Part shown: positions 44,506 to 54,349 of the stretch, in pieces | How the letters are laid out: every line of letters starts with the position of its first letter | How positions within the stretch are numbered: the stretch's first letter is position 1 | Assembly (NCBI RefSeq): GCF_029873635.1 | Contig: NC_080422.1 | Coordinates: forward strand, 7,161,764-7,225,763 | Reading direction: 5' to 3' | Source: Malania oleifera | Taxonomy: Eukaryota; Streptophyta; Magnoliopsida; Santalales; Ximeniaceae | DNA: 64,000 nt | Position numbers and translations under genes: made by a program | The notes under the pieces: generated by a model | Told to the model about the DNA's origin: nothing | The model's input: the letters and a program-made list of their open reading frames with translations, nothing else | Database searches by the model: none

Positions 44506-45225
44506 AATTTTTAGTGGGAGACTGGAAGGGAGTCGAGAGGTAGGAAAGTGTTCCTGAAATTTCTGAAGAGGGATGACAAATGAGAGTACCCGACTTGGCA
44601 TTCAATTAATGACATGTGTGGTTGTTAAGATGGCATCACCCCAAAAATAATGTTTCAAGTGGGTAGTAAACATTAACGCCTGGGCAACTTCAAGTATATG
44701 TCTATTTTTTCGTTCAGCAACCCCATTTTGTTGAGGGGTATCCACACAAGAACTTTGATGAACAATCCCATTATCTTGAAGATAAGTTCCCAGGATGGTA
44801 TTAAAATATTCCGTATCATTATCAGTATGTATGAATCATGGTATGAAAATTGATGAAAATGGAGCGGACTTCAATTTTGTCTTTCAGTAAGTAGACCCAA
44901 CAAAGACGAGTATGGTCATTCATAAAGGTCACAAACCATTTTGTATTGGTGCAATTTAGGGAACGTGAGGACCCCATACATCACTGTGAAACATAGCAAA
45001 TGGGCGAGATGATTTGTATATGGACGATGGAAAAGACGTACGACAATGTTTAGCAAGCTCAGATACTTCACATTGAAACTCAGAAGCCATTTTATTTAAA
45101 CAAAGAGAAGAAAACAAACGTTTTAAATATTGAAAATTTGGGATGACCCATCCGTGAATGCCATAACAAAAGTTCACTATTTCTAGTAGATGCAGAATCA
45201 CAAATTGCAGTATTACATAGTTCAC
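44386..45225 (-). pseudogene. Copia-4 integrase
   Basis: The minus strand carries CEVSELAKHCRTSFPSS of the zinc motif, AMFHSDVWGPHVP with the first Asp, and a core with a deletion around the second Asp (near 44830, where Copia-5 keeps LRTDNGVEYF). Then come SSCVDTPQQNGVAERKNRHI with the catalytic Glu and ILKIFGCTAFVHVHAHHCDK (44601-44386). Frameshifts near 44840 and 44600 and the deletion make it inactive. Confidence 0.87.
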
Positions 45226-45697
45226 TCAAACTTGCCTCCTCAAAGTAGTAGAGTCCCTCATACGCTTTAGCAGTGCCAATCGTCTTCCCCGATGATAGGT
45301 CCTGAAAAACACAATGAGAGGAAACAAATTTAGCAGAATAATTCGAGTCTTTTGTTAACTGACATTTAGATAACAGATTGCAAGATAAATTGGGGACATG
45401 TAAGACCGATTGTAAAGTTAAGGAATCAGATATGCGAATACTTCCGTTTCCAACAACTGGTGAGAGAGAGCCATCTGCAATTTTTACCCTCAAATTCCCG
45501 GCATATGGTGAGTAGGATGAAAAATATTGATAAGACCCAGTCATATGATCGGATGCACCCGAATCAATTATCCATGGAGATTTGTAACAAGATGTGGTAT
45601 TTAAAACTGACAGATAATTACCTCGGTGAGCCAAGGAACCAAAGGAAGACTGACCCGATGTTTGCATTGATGAAATTATCTTATATAACTTATCCAA
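45092..45697 (-). pseudogene. Copia-4 protease and GAG-pre-integrase
   Basis: A single open frame carries the protease as SPWIIDSGASDHMTGSYQYF with intact DSG, VKIADGSLSPVVGNGSI and LHVPNLSCNLLSKCQLTKDS. The pre-integrase zinc motif LLWHSRMGHPKFS follows. A frameshift then leads into the integrase frame. The protease itself looks functional in sequence. Confidence 0.92.
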
Positions 45698-46742
45698 CTG
45701 TTCAGGACTGAATGCACTGCTAGACGGGGTATTGTTGTTCTCTCCTTGAGATCTTTCAGTTGATCCGTCAATGCTGGCCTAGTACCCACGATTTTTTTGG
45801 TATTGTCTCGGTTTCCAATCTGCCGGTTTTCCATGAATCTCCCAGCAGGTATTTTTTGAATGACCTGTTTTTCGGCAATGTTCGCACCAAAATTTTCCTC
45901 TTTGCGGTCGTTGACTAGGTCCCCCTGGGCCTTTTGATACAAGAGCCGAGGCATCCGGCCCAACGTGTCCAATGAGCCCATCTAATTTTTGGGCAGATAT
46001 AGGTACGGGAAGGTCCAGCCCAGCGGGTTCATTTTGAGGCCGCAGCATCACACGCCTCCTGTTCTCTTCCCTCCTGACCTCTGCGCAGACTTCTCGGGTT
46101 GAAGGGAGAGGTCACCGGCAAGGATCCGTCCCCTCGCGTCGTCGAGCTCTCGATTCAGGCCAGTAAGAAACTCGAAGACCCTCTCGTTTTCTAGCCTCCT
46201 TCGGTATCGCATGCTATCGCCGGAGCACTCCCACTCCTCGTCGATGCTCAAATCGAGCTCCTGCCATAGATGAGTCATCTCCATGAAATACTCGGTAACA
46301 CCTCTCTCTCCTTGCCTCATCTGCCACAATCGGGTCTTGATGTCGAAGATTTGTGAGTAGCTTTTGACATCAGAGTATGTCTCACGTACGACTTCCTAGA
46401 CTTCCTTCGACATTGGCAAGGACAAGTAAATTTTTCCGATTGATGGTTGCATCGAGTTGATGAGCCAAGCTGTGACCATGGAGTTTTCGGACCTCCATCT
46501 TTGCAAGGCTACAACGTTGGAAGGGCCTGGTTTCCTCCGCTCACCAGTAAGATAACCCAGCTTCCCTTTTCCCTCAATCACCAATTTCATGGACTGAGCC
46601 CATTCACGGAAATTTTTTCCGTTTAGTTTTTCCAATGAGAGTGGAAAGATTGTGTTAGCCAGCCCATTCGAACCCCACCGAACGTAGCCTCTGAGTCACC
46701 GGTGATGTTTGCAGAGGGGGTAGAGCCTCTGTTGTTAGCCAT
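45676..46742 (-). pseudogene. Copia-4 gag
   Basis: The probable start is at 46742 (MANNRGSTP), with broken frames afterwards. Recognisable parts are LNGKNFREWAQSMKLVIEGK and GYLTGERRKPG (46635-46396), VTEYFMEMTHLWQELDLSID and FLTGLNRELDDARGRIL (46329-46048), and a zinc knuckle WCEHCRKTGHSKNTCWEIHG near 45830-45890. Frame changes occur near 46390, 46050 and 45780. Confidence 0.9.
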
Positions 46743-46780
46743 CGTTTAGCTAGGTTTAAGAAAACCTAGCTCTGATACCA

Positions 46781-46968
46781 TGAAAGAAGAAACGATTGAA
46801 AATATTTTCTTCATTATTTTGTTCATATGTACAATCCAATATATAATACGATTACCTATTCTAAACAAGGAAACAATTTCCTACTGAATAATATCAAATC
46901 CCCCATAATTACCCACTTTCCTAATTTGTATATTATTTACAAAGATACTTGGGATTGAGATTCTAACA
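46781..46968 (-). repeat. Copia-4 5' LTR with primer-binding site
   Basis: 188 bp. The primer-binding site TGGTATCAGA is at 46771-46780 on the minus strand, directly adjacent. Three mismatches to the 3' LTR. Confidence 0.95.
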
Positions 46969-47470
46969 CTTCTTTGCCATGCAAATTTTCATGGACATGC
47001 CAAGTCTGATTTCCTTCCTTCCAAGGATAAGCAACATCACACCCACCTTATCTAAAAGGTCCCAGACATAGAACCAACTTCTTCAACTGATAGAGTTGGC
47101 AATAGACCACCTCTTTTGATGTTTCTGTCGCCATCTCACTCTCTTTGCCCAATTATAGTATTATTAACACGAACTCACATACAGTCTTTGACTTTGGACA
47201 ATCACCCTCACTTTCTTCACCTCCCACCCTGCCCAATCCTAACAATAGCCACCAAACCATCCAAGGGCTGAAGAGATGGTATCTAACACAGCACTAGCTC
47301 AAGCGCCAAAGCATCAATTGTACAATATATAGAAACACGTTATTGCATGGAATTTGAGATGGAGAGGGGTTCATTCTCAATTATAAGAACATTGCGACAA
47401 AAGGGAAAAAACAGAGAAACAGATTTTGTAGACATGCATGTGTACTGAGAGAGAGAGAGAGAGAGAGAAC

Positions 47471-47596
47471 CTTTAATGCTGCATTATCTAGCCTCAATTT
47501 TTCTGAATCTTCTGTTAGTTGCTTAATTTCAGACTTGAGGGCCATGTTCTCCGCATTCAGGGATTCATAATTCACCATCAGTGCCTCATTTTCAGC
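47471..47596 (-). CDS. bZIP exon: leucine zipper
   Basis: 42 codons, acceptor TTCTTCCAG and donor AAG|GTTCTCTCTC. With the preceding exon it gives the zipper: nine residues after the basic-region Arg comes a Leu, followed by Leu at every seventh position (ALMVNYES, LNAENMA, LKSEIKQ, LTEDSEK, LRLDNAA, L), six in all. The polar residues between them fit a coiled coil for dimerisation. The donor sits directly at a GA/CT microsatellite (47450-47469). Confidence 0.93.
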
Positions 47597-47710
47597 CTGG
47601 AAGAAAGAACATGAAATACAGGGATAAACTAGCTCATTGACCGAGGCAAAATGCTCAAACAAACTAAATGCCATGGAAAACTTTTAAGAAACAACAGTAC
47701 TATTTTATAC

Positions 47711-47788
47711 CTGCTTCCTCAACCTAGACCTCCTAGCAGAATCTCTATTAGCCTGCTTTCTCCTCTCTCGTTTCAACAGCCGTTCATC
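47711..47788 (-). CDS. bZIP exon: basic DNA-binding region
   Basis: 26 codons, acceptor TTTCATCAG and donor AAGCAG|GTATAA. It encodes DERLLKRERRKQANRDSARR followed by SRLRKQ. The N-x7-R signature (Asn of ANRDSARRSR) that contacts the ACGT core is intact. The exon boundary after RKQ is the usual one for this group. Preceding residues WVQ from the upstream exon match the WIQ/WLQ-[DN]-ER motif of G-box-binding factors. Confidence 0.95.
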
Positions 47789-48167
47789 CTGATGAAATAA
47801 ACCACAGTGAAAAGAGCATCAATGTGATTATACTTCCATTCATTATTATTCAATTGTCAAATATGACAATATTCCAAAACTTCCAAACTCAACAGGCACT
47901 CATAACTAACAAATCAAAAAATTTAAATGAAACAGCACTTCCAACGCTAAATGATCCTGAAAAACAACAAATCTGATACAGCCCAACTGAATTAAGTGAA
48001 TCCAGAAGTCAACTTTTTCTTAGTCATTAAAAACAAAAAAGGAAAAAAAAAAGAGAGAACAAAAATCTACAAGCACATTCTTGGCCAACTCAGCGCAATA
48101 AGAACTAGCTGAATTACATAATAGCCTCTTCAGCACAAAGTTACAAAAAACAGTTAAAATACTGCAC

Positions 48168-48352
48168 CTGCACCCAGGCAGCAGAAGGCAACTCTGCACC
48201 AGCATTGGAACCAACATGAGATGCACTCATAGCTGTGCCACAGTTTGAAGGTCTGACTGATTTTTCTGAGACACTGGCAGAAACCACAGCAATATCATAG
48301 GTTGCAATTCTTTGCCCTTCAGGAACGGCACAGCCCAGTTGTGTGTCACTGC
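48168..48352 (-). CDS. bZIP exon: Ser-rich middle region
   Basis: 185 nt, acceptor TTGTACAACAG, donor GTGCAG|GTGCAG. It joins in phase with the upstream exon (split Gly codon) and ends in phase 0. The product is a low-complexity Ser/Ala/Val region ending SNAGAELPSAAWVQ. This is where related factors have a poorly conserved stretch before the basic region. The region is less conserved than the bZIP, so the assignment rests on phase and position. Confidence 0.85.
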
Positions 48353-48690
48353 CTGTTGTACAAATAATTGAGCAAACAAATACTCAGGATACGGATGCCA
48401 TCAAGTTTTTTCCAACTATACCAGAAACAAGTCCAACAATCCCTATTCCCTTTTCCCCCTTCATGATACTCCACCCAAAAATTAAAAATGTATTATACCT
48501 TACCAAACGAAAATTGGAAAGAAATATAGGAAACGTGAGGAGTAAGCATTATTATTTCAAAAAAATTGGATGCTGTAGGCAATGTTTCCTTCCACATTGA
48601 ACTCAATTGTGCTGCACAAGTCATGCAACACTACATAAATTTTAGGTCAAAGTATAATATATATTTTAAAAGAAAGAAACCAATCATTAC

Positions 48691-48733
48691 CGGTGGATAA
48701 CATGCCCTTGGAACCACTAGTCCTCAGTGTTTG
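48691..48733 (-). CDS. bZIP small exon (43 nt)
   Basis: The acceptor is CTTTTAGGTGCAG, with an alternative in-frame AG six bases upstream, and the donor CCACCG|GTAATG. It encodes QTLRTSGSKGMLST plus the first base of a Gly codon. It follows the Ser/Asp-rich exon in phase 0, matching the family order (GSSDGSDGN.. then Lys/Arg/Ser-rich). Confidence 0.8.
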
Positions 48734-48866
48734 CTGCACCTAAAAGAAAATGACCACAGCACATATTACTAGTAACTGCATGCCTCTGAATCCCATACTC
48801 AAAAAATTTAACAGACAAAAACAAAGAAACAAAGCAGACACCACAACATAGAATTCCTACACCAAC

Positions 48867-48912
48867 GTCTCCATTACTGCCATCGCTGGAACCATCAACG
48901 CTTTGTTCCTCA
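48867..48912 (-). CDS. bZIP small exon (46 nt), Ser/Gly/Asp-rich
   Basis: The acceptor is TCATGCAG, the donor GGAGAC|GTTGGT. It completes a split Ser codon from the upstream exon and encodes EEQSVDGSSDGSNGD. This corresponds to the acidic Ser-rich EGSSDGSDGN motif conserved between the proline-rich and basic regions of G-box-binding factors. Confidence 0.85.
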
Positions 48913-49168
48913 CTGCATGAGTTCAAATCCAGAATCAGAAGCTCGCTTTAGTCATGTTCAGAGAAACCACTGTCAGAATACTACACTACTACTAATATTC
49001 TTATTATATATAGTGGGAATATATTGAATGAAAACAATTGGATGGCACACAACTTCAAATTATGCATTAAGAGTGTGATGCATGTATACAATTCATTCAC
49101 CATCTTCTGGAAATGACACAATGATCCCAAAGAAAAATATAAGACAAATAATGTCTTCGTCAACATAC

Positions 49169-49329
49169 CTCAATGTTGCCATATGGACTGACGCACCAGC
49201 ATCAACCTTGGCACAATCATTGCAAACTGGAACTGCAGGCCTGTCCATGCTTTTCAATTTCTTTGCTAGGTGCTGATCCATTTTTTCAGGCGATTTGGAA
49301 GGGACATCTGGGCTTGATGGAGTTGCACC
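49169..49329 (-). CDS. bZIP exon: Lys-rich segment, first exon found
   Basis: 161 nt, acceptor TCATGATGCAG, donor ATTGAG|GTATGT. It begins in phase 0: GATPSSPDVPSKSPEKMDQH, then LAKKLKSMDRPAVPVCNDCA and KVDAGASVHMATL. The KKLKSMD core corresponds to the KKLKGFDGLA-type segment of CPRF/GBF proteins. An acceptor at its 5' side means at least one more exon upstream. None with a proline-rich (PYMWGP-type) product is seen between 49330 and 64000. Confidence 0.85.
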
Positions 49330-49592
49330 CTGCATCATGATCACTACTATAAGATCCATGTTCCCTCTAAAACTGCCACATACAGCAGAAATAACAACTG
49401 CTTCCTATCTTTCCTCCAGCCTCCAGGAATGAAGTATTTCTCTAGATGATATCACATGGTATTCAGACAGATTGAAGTGAAACTGTAGAAAATTCATTAG
49501 TAATTCTTCACATAAACATGGACAAGGTTCCATAATCATAGGGATGTGAGCTCTAAATATATGCAATGTGCAGATGTACTAACATAATAATG

Positions 49593-49854
49593 GCTTGTTT
49601 TGGACAGCTTTGAAGAAAAAGTGAATTCACGCTAGAAAGTTTACTTCTACACTAACATGCAAAATTTTGTTTGAGAAGTAATCTTTGATCCAACTTCCAC
49701 TTTGGAGGAAGCTTCAACCACCAATTTTCCACCTAAAATCAGTTAAAAGGAAATTTCAACTACAAGCACGAAGCATGCAATTTACTAACCAAGCTGTTGA
49801 AGGCTGCCTAAAATACTACAAACCACTTTTAACTGAAATCTGTCCCAAACAAAT
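49593..49854. mobile_element. MITE of about 262 bp upstream of the first bZIP exon found
   Basis: The left end GCTTGTTTTGGACAG (49593-49607) matches the inverse of the right end CTGTCCCAAACAAAT (49840-49854) with few mismatches. The interior is non-coding. This resembles a hAT-like non-autonomous DNA transposon. No clean duplication of the target is visible. Confidence 0.6.
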
Positions 49855-49857
49855 ATT

Positions 49858-49931
49858 AGATATTCTAGGTTTGGGACTTAATCACCAGCAATAAAAACTA
49901 GATGTTCTAGGTTTGGAACTTAATCATCAGC
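49858..49931. repeat. Imperfect tandem duplication of about 41-bp unit
   Basis: AGATATTCTAGGTTTGGGAC plus TTAATCACCAGC is followed by AGATGTTCTAGGTTTGGAAC plus TTAATCATCAGC. Two copies, a few mismatches. Confidence 0.85.
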
Positions 49932-50098
49932 TGGATGATGAGGGATTCAGGAACCCACTGCAAGCATGCACCAACCCACAAGGGGATTACACACCTGCAG
50001 TGGCTGACCCAAACTAAATTTCAACTTTTATTTGGGGGGATGAATGGAGACATCAGAATCACCACCCCTAGATCCAAGACCGCAGAAAAGGTAGTGCT

Positions 50099-50132
<34 letters not shown>

Positions 50133-50630
50133 GACAAAGAAGCAAATGGTACAGTAGTGGAATCAATCCACATGATTCAGTAATTTTACTATAATTTAAA
50201 ATTAAATGCATTCACTTAATTTTTTTCCGAAATACTCATTGTTAGACCAGATGGCATCCCAAGATCATTTTGATTTTATTCCTCAAGGATAAATTACTAA
50301 AAGTTTAGAAAAATAGAAAAGTTTACAAAAAGAAGAAACACCAGCACATGGCACTCACTTCACCTAGTGAAATTCTTATGGTGGCTTCTAGAAAAGAAGG
50401 GAGTAAATAGTAGGTATATAGATGTTATATATATCGTAGGGTAATAACCGTTGTGAGGACTGTAGTTCAAGAATTTAGAAAATTTCCAATTAAAGTATGA
50501 ATGAAGGGTCTATTTTGAGAAGTGTTTTAAAAAGCAAGGCGTTTTACCCTCCACGAGGCGAGGCGTAAGCCTCAAGGCGTTGAGGCGATGTGGGCCAACA
50601 ATGTATATCAAGCTTTAACACTCCCCCGCA
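49932..50630. other. Non-coding stretch with GA microsatellite and GGCGAGGCG-rich segment
   Basis: It has a GT/GA microsatellite (50097-50132). Near 50535-50590 there is a run of related GAGGCG words (ACGAGGCGAGGCGTAAGC). The last 40 bp before 50631 (minus strand, TGTTAAAGC..CCCACATCGCCTC) resemble the start of the neighbouring TRIM LTR. No gene seen. Confidence 0.55.
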
Positions 50631-50744
50631 CATGCAGCCCGACAACACGTGGAGAGATAAACAAATAATAAATAACACCATAGAATAGACACGGGCGACA
50701 AGACTAGAACCCAAGACCTCCTGTTAACCAGAGCTCTGATACCA

Positions 50745-50856
50745 AGTTAGAAAGCTCATCCTCAAAACCTAGGTATTAAGGAGAGAGAGCTAAGAGGATC
50801 TTATACTAACTTTGGAATTGCTCACAGACGCGATGTGGAATTGGATGCACACCAAA
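50745..50856 (-). repeat. TRIM LTR, middle copy
   Basis: About 88 % identical by eye to 50973-51084. Shared core includes CTCATCCTCAAAACCTAGGT and GAGAGAGCTAAGAGGATC. Confidence 0.85.
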
Positions 50857-50972
50857 ACTCCCCCTCAAGCCCATGGGGGAAAATGAGGCAAGGAGAGCCC
50901 ATGGGGGAAAATGAGGCGAGGAGTCCAACCCACGGAGGAGCCAAGCAGCCCAAGACCCAGCTCTAATACCAA

Positions 50973-51084
50973 GTTAGAGAGCTCATCCTCAAAACCTAGG
51001 TATTAAGGAGAGAGAGCTAAGAGGATCTTATACTGGCTTTGGAACTGCTCACAGAGACTATGTAGGACTGGACACACACCAACA
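50973..51084 (-). repeat. TRIM LTR, upstream copy
   Basis: Minus-strand start TGTTGGTGTGTGTCCAGTCC. A third, plus-strand copy lies inside Copia-3 at 54436-54536. Confidence 0.85.
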
Positions 51085-51814
51085 GTTTCAAACGTGTTGT
51101 GCGATTGTAGAATACCTTTAAAATTTAAAGGAAAGTTGCATACGACAGCCATAAGACCAACTATGTCATAAATCAGAATGTTGGTCAACTAAAAAACAAC
51201 ATATCTAAAAAGTAAATGCGCACAAATGAGAATGCTAATGTGGATGAGCAGAGTAATTCTTACACATAAATTAAGGGATGAACACATCTGGGGTATGTAG
51301 GCATAGCACCTATAGAAGATAGGATAAGGGAATGGCACTAAAATGGTTCGAACAATTGCAATGTGGGCCAGATAAGTGATGGGCGCTAAAATGTTAGGCA
51401 TAGTGATTTAGTCAGTATTGAAGGTCATGGGAGAAAAGGGAATAGACCTAGAATACATGGTGACACCTCAATTTTTTAGGATATTGCTCTAAACCACATT
51501 GAATGGCTGAAAATGATCCATAGAACCAACCTCACACATGATCTCATAGCATTTTTAAGGATATTCTTATTCTTATTCTTCTACATCAGATGAGTAAACC
51601 AAGCATAATCTAGAAGTTTGAAATTTGGAGAATTTTATCACAATGTGCATTTTAACATGTTGCTTCAACAGAGGATATAATTGCAGGGTGTTATAGTCAA
51701 TGCTCAAGGAAGAGAATAACGCAACTGCTATGTGATCATGCACACACAGTACTATTGGGGGTGGATCTATGAGCAACAATCGCACACTAGAAAAATACAC
51801 AACCACAATGCAAC
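51085..51814. other. Non-coding stretch between TRIM array and solo LTR
   Basis: Only short, low-information frames. The last 20 or so bases (AATACACAACCACAATGCAAC) may belong to the old LTR remnant that continues at 53737. Nothing else supportable. Confidence 0.5.
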
Positions 51815-51819
51815 CCCAG

Positions 51820-53731
51820 TGTTGGCCTTACAAGGCTTAATCTCTTGTTTTGATGATAACAAATGAAGAAAATGTTTGATGACATTGTGTGTTCAAGTAA
51901 TGATGTTTTTCAGGCAACTTAAAAGTATGTGATATATCTTGAAGAGATCAAAAAGGGAAGCTCAAAGACATCTGAAGATGGAATGAACTCAAAGCTTCAA
52001 GAGAATCATGAAGTTTCAAAGAACAAGAAATGCTTATTTTGTTAGGAAATCTTCATGTAAGTACTTCAAAGTTAAAAATGTCATTATGAATAAATTGAAG
52101 CTCATTAGGGGATAAATATAAACTTTGAGATTTTATTTTAATATCCCAAGAAAATATTTTTCAAGAGTAAGAAAGCAAAGAAACCAAATTTCTTTGAAAA
52201 AGAAAGAAGGAAAGTAGTTGTGTACTACCCAGGCAACCGAAGATTTTTGCTAAAGAAAATTAAGCAGGCAATGTACCTTTAGGCGCCTAACCCTGTGTCT
52301 ATAGCCTCCTGAACCTCAGGCTACTAAGGTTGGACTTCAGGCAACCGAAGTATGGCAACGGGCAGATTTTTTAAATCTCTCTTTTTCAAATTTGATTGAC
52401 TTGCACCCTAATATTTTTAGAAACTTTGAGGGCACTCCAAGGAAACTTGAGGAGCGCGAATGAAAGTGTTTTTGAAGCCTATATATACATGGTTTATGAG
52501 AATCAAAAGAGACCAAGCATTGAAAATTCCTTCAAGATATCTTTCACTTAAAGCTCTTGCTATTTTGTTTCTAAGTTCTGAATTGCTGCGAAATTTCTGA
52601 TAAATCTCTGAGTTTTTACAACTTCTCTGAAGCATACGATTTAAGTTCTTGATCCTCATCAAAGAGAAGTAATCCGGTGATATTCACATAGAGCTTCTTA
52701 CTTCATTCTTTTTATATTTTGATTTTGGAGTATATTAGTTTCTAAAGTGTACTAATCAGCTCTTTGTGTGAGCATTATTTGTACGTATCTATTTGAATTA
52801 TTTCTTGTAGATTGACGATTCCAAGGGTTGTTTGGATCGTTGGCTAAGCAAGGAGATATTGCTTAGAGAGGCGAGCTCTAGCCTAGTTAAGGAGTGACCG
52901 GACGAGGGGATATCGTTTGGAGAAGGCGGGCTCTAGCCTTAACCAAGGAGTGTTGTAAAGGTTTGTTCCACCCGTCAACAGAACAAGTTTAGTGAATCCT
53001 TTGGTGTTTTGCCAAAGGCGAGGACGTAGGTTGGGTATAAGCCGAACCTCGTAAAAATCCCCGTCTCACTCTCTCTTTCCCTATTCTTTATTTTCAGTTT
53101 ATATACAACTGCGTGGATGTTTTAAATATCTAAATTATACATACTACGCATATTTGGAAATCAAATAAACTTAGAGTCCAATTTTGATTTGAGTTGCGGA
53201 AACCGAAAGGGAGTACGTTTGTTACACCATATCTTGCGAAAACCTTACGAGAGTACGTTACTTGGTTAACATCCCAAAGATAAATTTGCCAAGAGTTTAT
53301 TTGAGTTCCAAATATTTGGGAAAGAGTGGTTTGATTCATTTATACAGGGCTTTACATCAGCAAGCATAAATTCTCATTCACTACAGGGCTTGGTTCAAAT
53401 TTGGCTAATATCAACAAACAACTATTTTGAGTTTTTATATTAAATAAGTACTGAATACTTTATATCTTGGTTTGGTTGTTTGTTGTTTAACTTGTACTTG
53501 GAAAATAAATTGATTGTTTGGCTTGAAGATATTGTTTAATTGATTGGTTGTTTAATTGTGTTATTGATTGGATAAAAGAACTAAGTTCTTGATTGATTAA
53601 AGAATTAAACAAATAAGTCAAGAATTGGTTAAAAGAAATAAAGGAAGTTTAAGGTATCTTAAAAGGAATTAAAAGAAATTGAAATTAGAATCCAATTCAC
53701 CCCCCCTCTTGGGAAGCTATTCCTAATTTCA
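51820..53731 (+). mobile_element. Solo LTR of a large copia element (SIRE/Maximus-like)
   Basis: 1912 bp, starts TGTTGGCCTTACAAGG and ends CCTAATTTCA, with perfect duplication CCCAG (51815-51819 and 53732-53736). The segments TTTTGATGATAACAAATG near the start, GAGGACGTAGG..GCCGAACCTCGTAAAAATCC (53019-53062) and CACCCCCCCTCTTGG near the end are typical of long-LTR copia elements. No internal domain follows. It sits inside an older LTR-like remnant. Confidence 0.9.
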
Positions 53732-53736
53732 CCCAG

Positions 53737-54061
53737 ATTTATGTGGTTCGATCCAACCTGACCTACATCCACGGAGCACACACAATTTAACTATAAACTG
53801 AGAGAATTACAAGGAGGGGGAGGAGCACCTGCTCTCTCTCTCTCTCTCAACACACATTCGCGCAACTCTGCACTCACAACTACTGCAGCACACTTTGCAA
53901 CTCACCACACATATTTATATATACATGGATGGAGGTGGAAGTCAATAGTAGGTGGCTGAATTTCAACATGGTCGGTAGGGTAGGTGGCCGCCGGTCTCCA
54001 ACGTCAACGAACGCAGCTGGGTTGGTGCGGCTGCCTACTCCATTACGAGCCACACCCTAAC
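53737..54061 (-). repeat. Old copia-type LTR remnant
   Basis: On the plus strand ATTTATGTGGTTCG and CTACATCCACGGAG recall the TTTACGTGGTTCGG..CTACGTCCAC box of other copia LTRs here (7385 and 20829). The plus-strand end ACCCTAACA (54061) gives TGTTAGGGT as LTR start on the minus strand. AATAC follows at 54062 and also occurs at 51794, a possible target duplication. The other side is truncated and no internal domain is present. Confidence 0.5.
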
Positions 54062-54195
54062 AAATACAGAGATTGAAAGAAGGAATGATGAAGCTCCACT
54101 ATGTCTTGAATCTAAAGATGAAGAGCCCAGACATCAGCTTTTCTATGTACGCCATTATTACGCTGGATAATAGTTTCCCTCAATATGTTTAGGTT

Positions 54196-54337
54196 TATTA
54201 GAGAAATATATACTTTCCATTTTAGAAAAATATACACTTTCCATTTTTTCAATTCTCTCATGTATATATATACCCTTGTAATCCTTGTAATATACGAGAA
54301 TCAATAAAGAAAAATTATCTTTTCTCCAAATTTAACA
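54196..54337 (+). repeat. Copia-3 5' LTR
   Basis: It starts TATTAGAGAAAT (TA rather than TG) and ends AATTTAACA. The primer-binding site TGGCATCAAAGC (54338 onward) is a mutated form of TGGTATCAGAGC. Confidence 0.9.
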
Positions 54338-54349
54338 TGGCATCAAAGC

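Larger units (their letters stand above)
42093..46968 (-). mobile_element. Copia-4: young copia element in the last bZIP intron
   Basis: Identical-length 188-bp LTRs (42093-42280 and 46781-46968) differ at three positions. Perfect duplication CTTCT (42088-42092 and 46969-46973) flanks them. The polypurine tract CTTGAGGGGGAG and primer-binding site TGGTATCAGA are in place. The element lies in the same orientation as the bZIP gene. Gag, protease, integrase, RT and RNase H are recognisable with only a few breaks. It belongs to the same family as Copia-5 at the window end. Confidence 0.96.
41302..49329 (-). other. Group-G bZIP transcription factor gene (GBF/CPRF-like), 3' part, seven exons
   Basis: The gene is read right to left. 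Seven exons with GT-AG introns keep one reading frame: 49329-49169, 48912-48867, 48733-48691, 48352-48168, 47788-47711, 47596-47471 and 41370-41302. The product resembles plant G-box-binding factors of the bZIP16/bZIP68/CPRF1 type, nuclear dimeric proteins that bind ACGT-core G-boxes in light- and stress-responsive promoters. The exons for the N-terminal proline-rich domain and the start codon are not found in the window. The last intron is 6.1 kb, of which 4.9 kb is Copia-4. Confidence 0.88.
50631..51084 (-). mobile_element. Tandem TRIM (miniature LTR retrotransposon) array
   Basis: Reading the minus strand: LTR (51084-50973), primer-binding site TTGGTATTAGAG, non-coding internal part, polypurine tract CTTGAGGGGGAGT, second LTR (50856-50745), second primer-binding site TTGGTATCAGAGC, a different non-coding internal part, second polypurine tract (TGTGCGGGGGAGTG) at about 50622-50636, and a short truncated LTR start. 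LTRs are about 112 bp. There is no coding capacity. This is the tandem form that arises by unequal recombination between TRIM LTRs. Confidence 0.85.

Noticed and set aside
50520..50600. GGCGAGGCG-rich segment as a regulatory GC box or gene start
   Set aside because: Its position beside the TRIM array and similarity to the TRIM LTR start suggest transposon debris. No gene follows.
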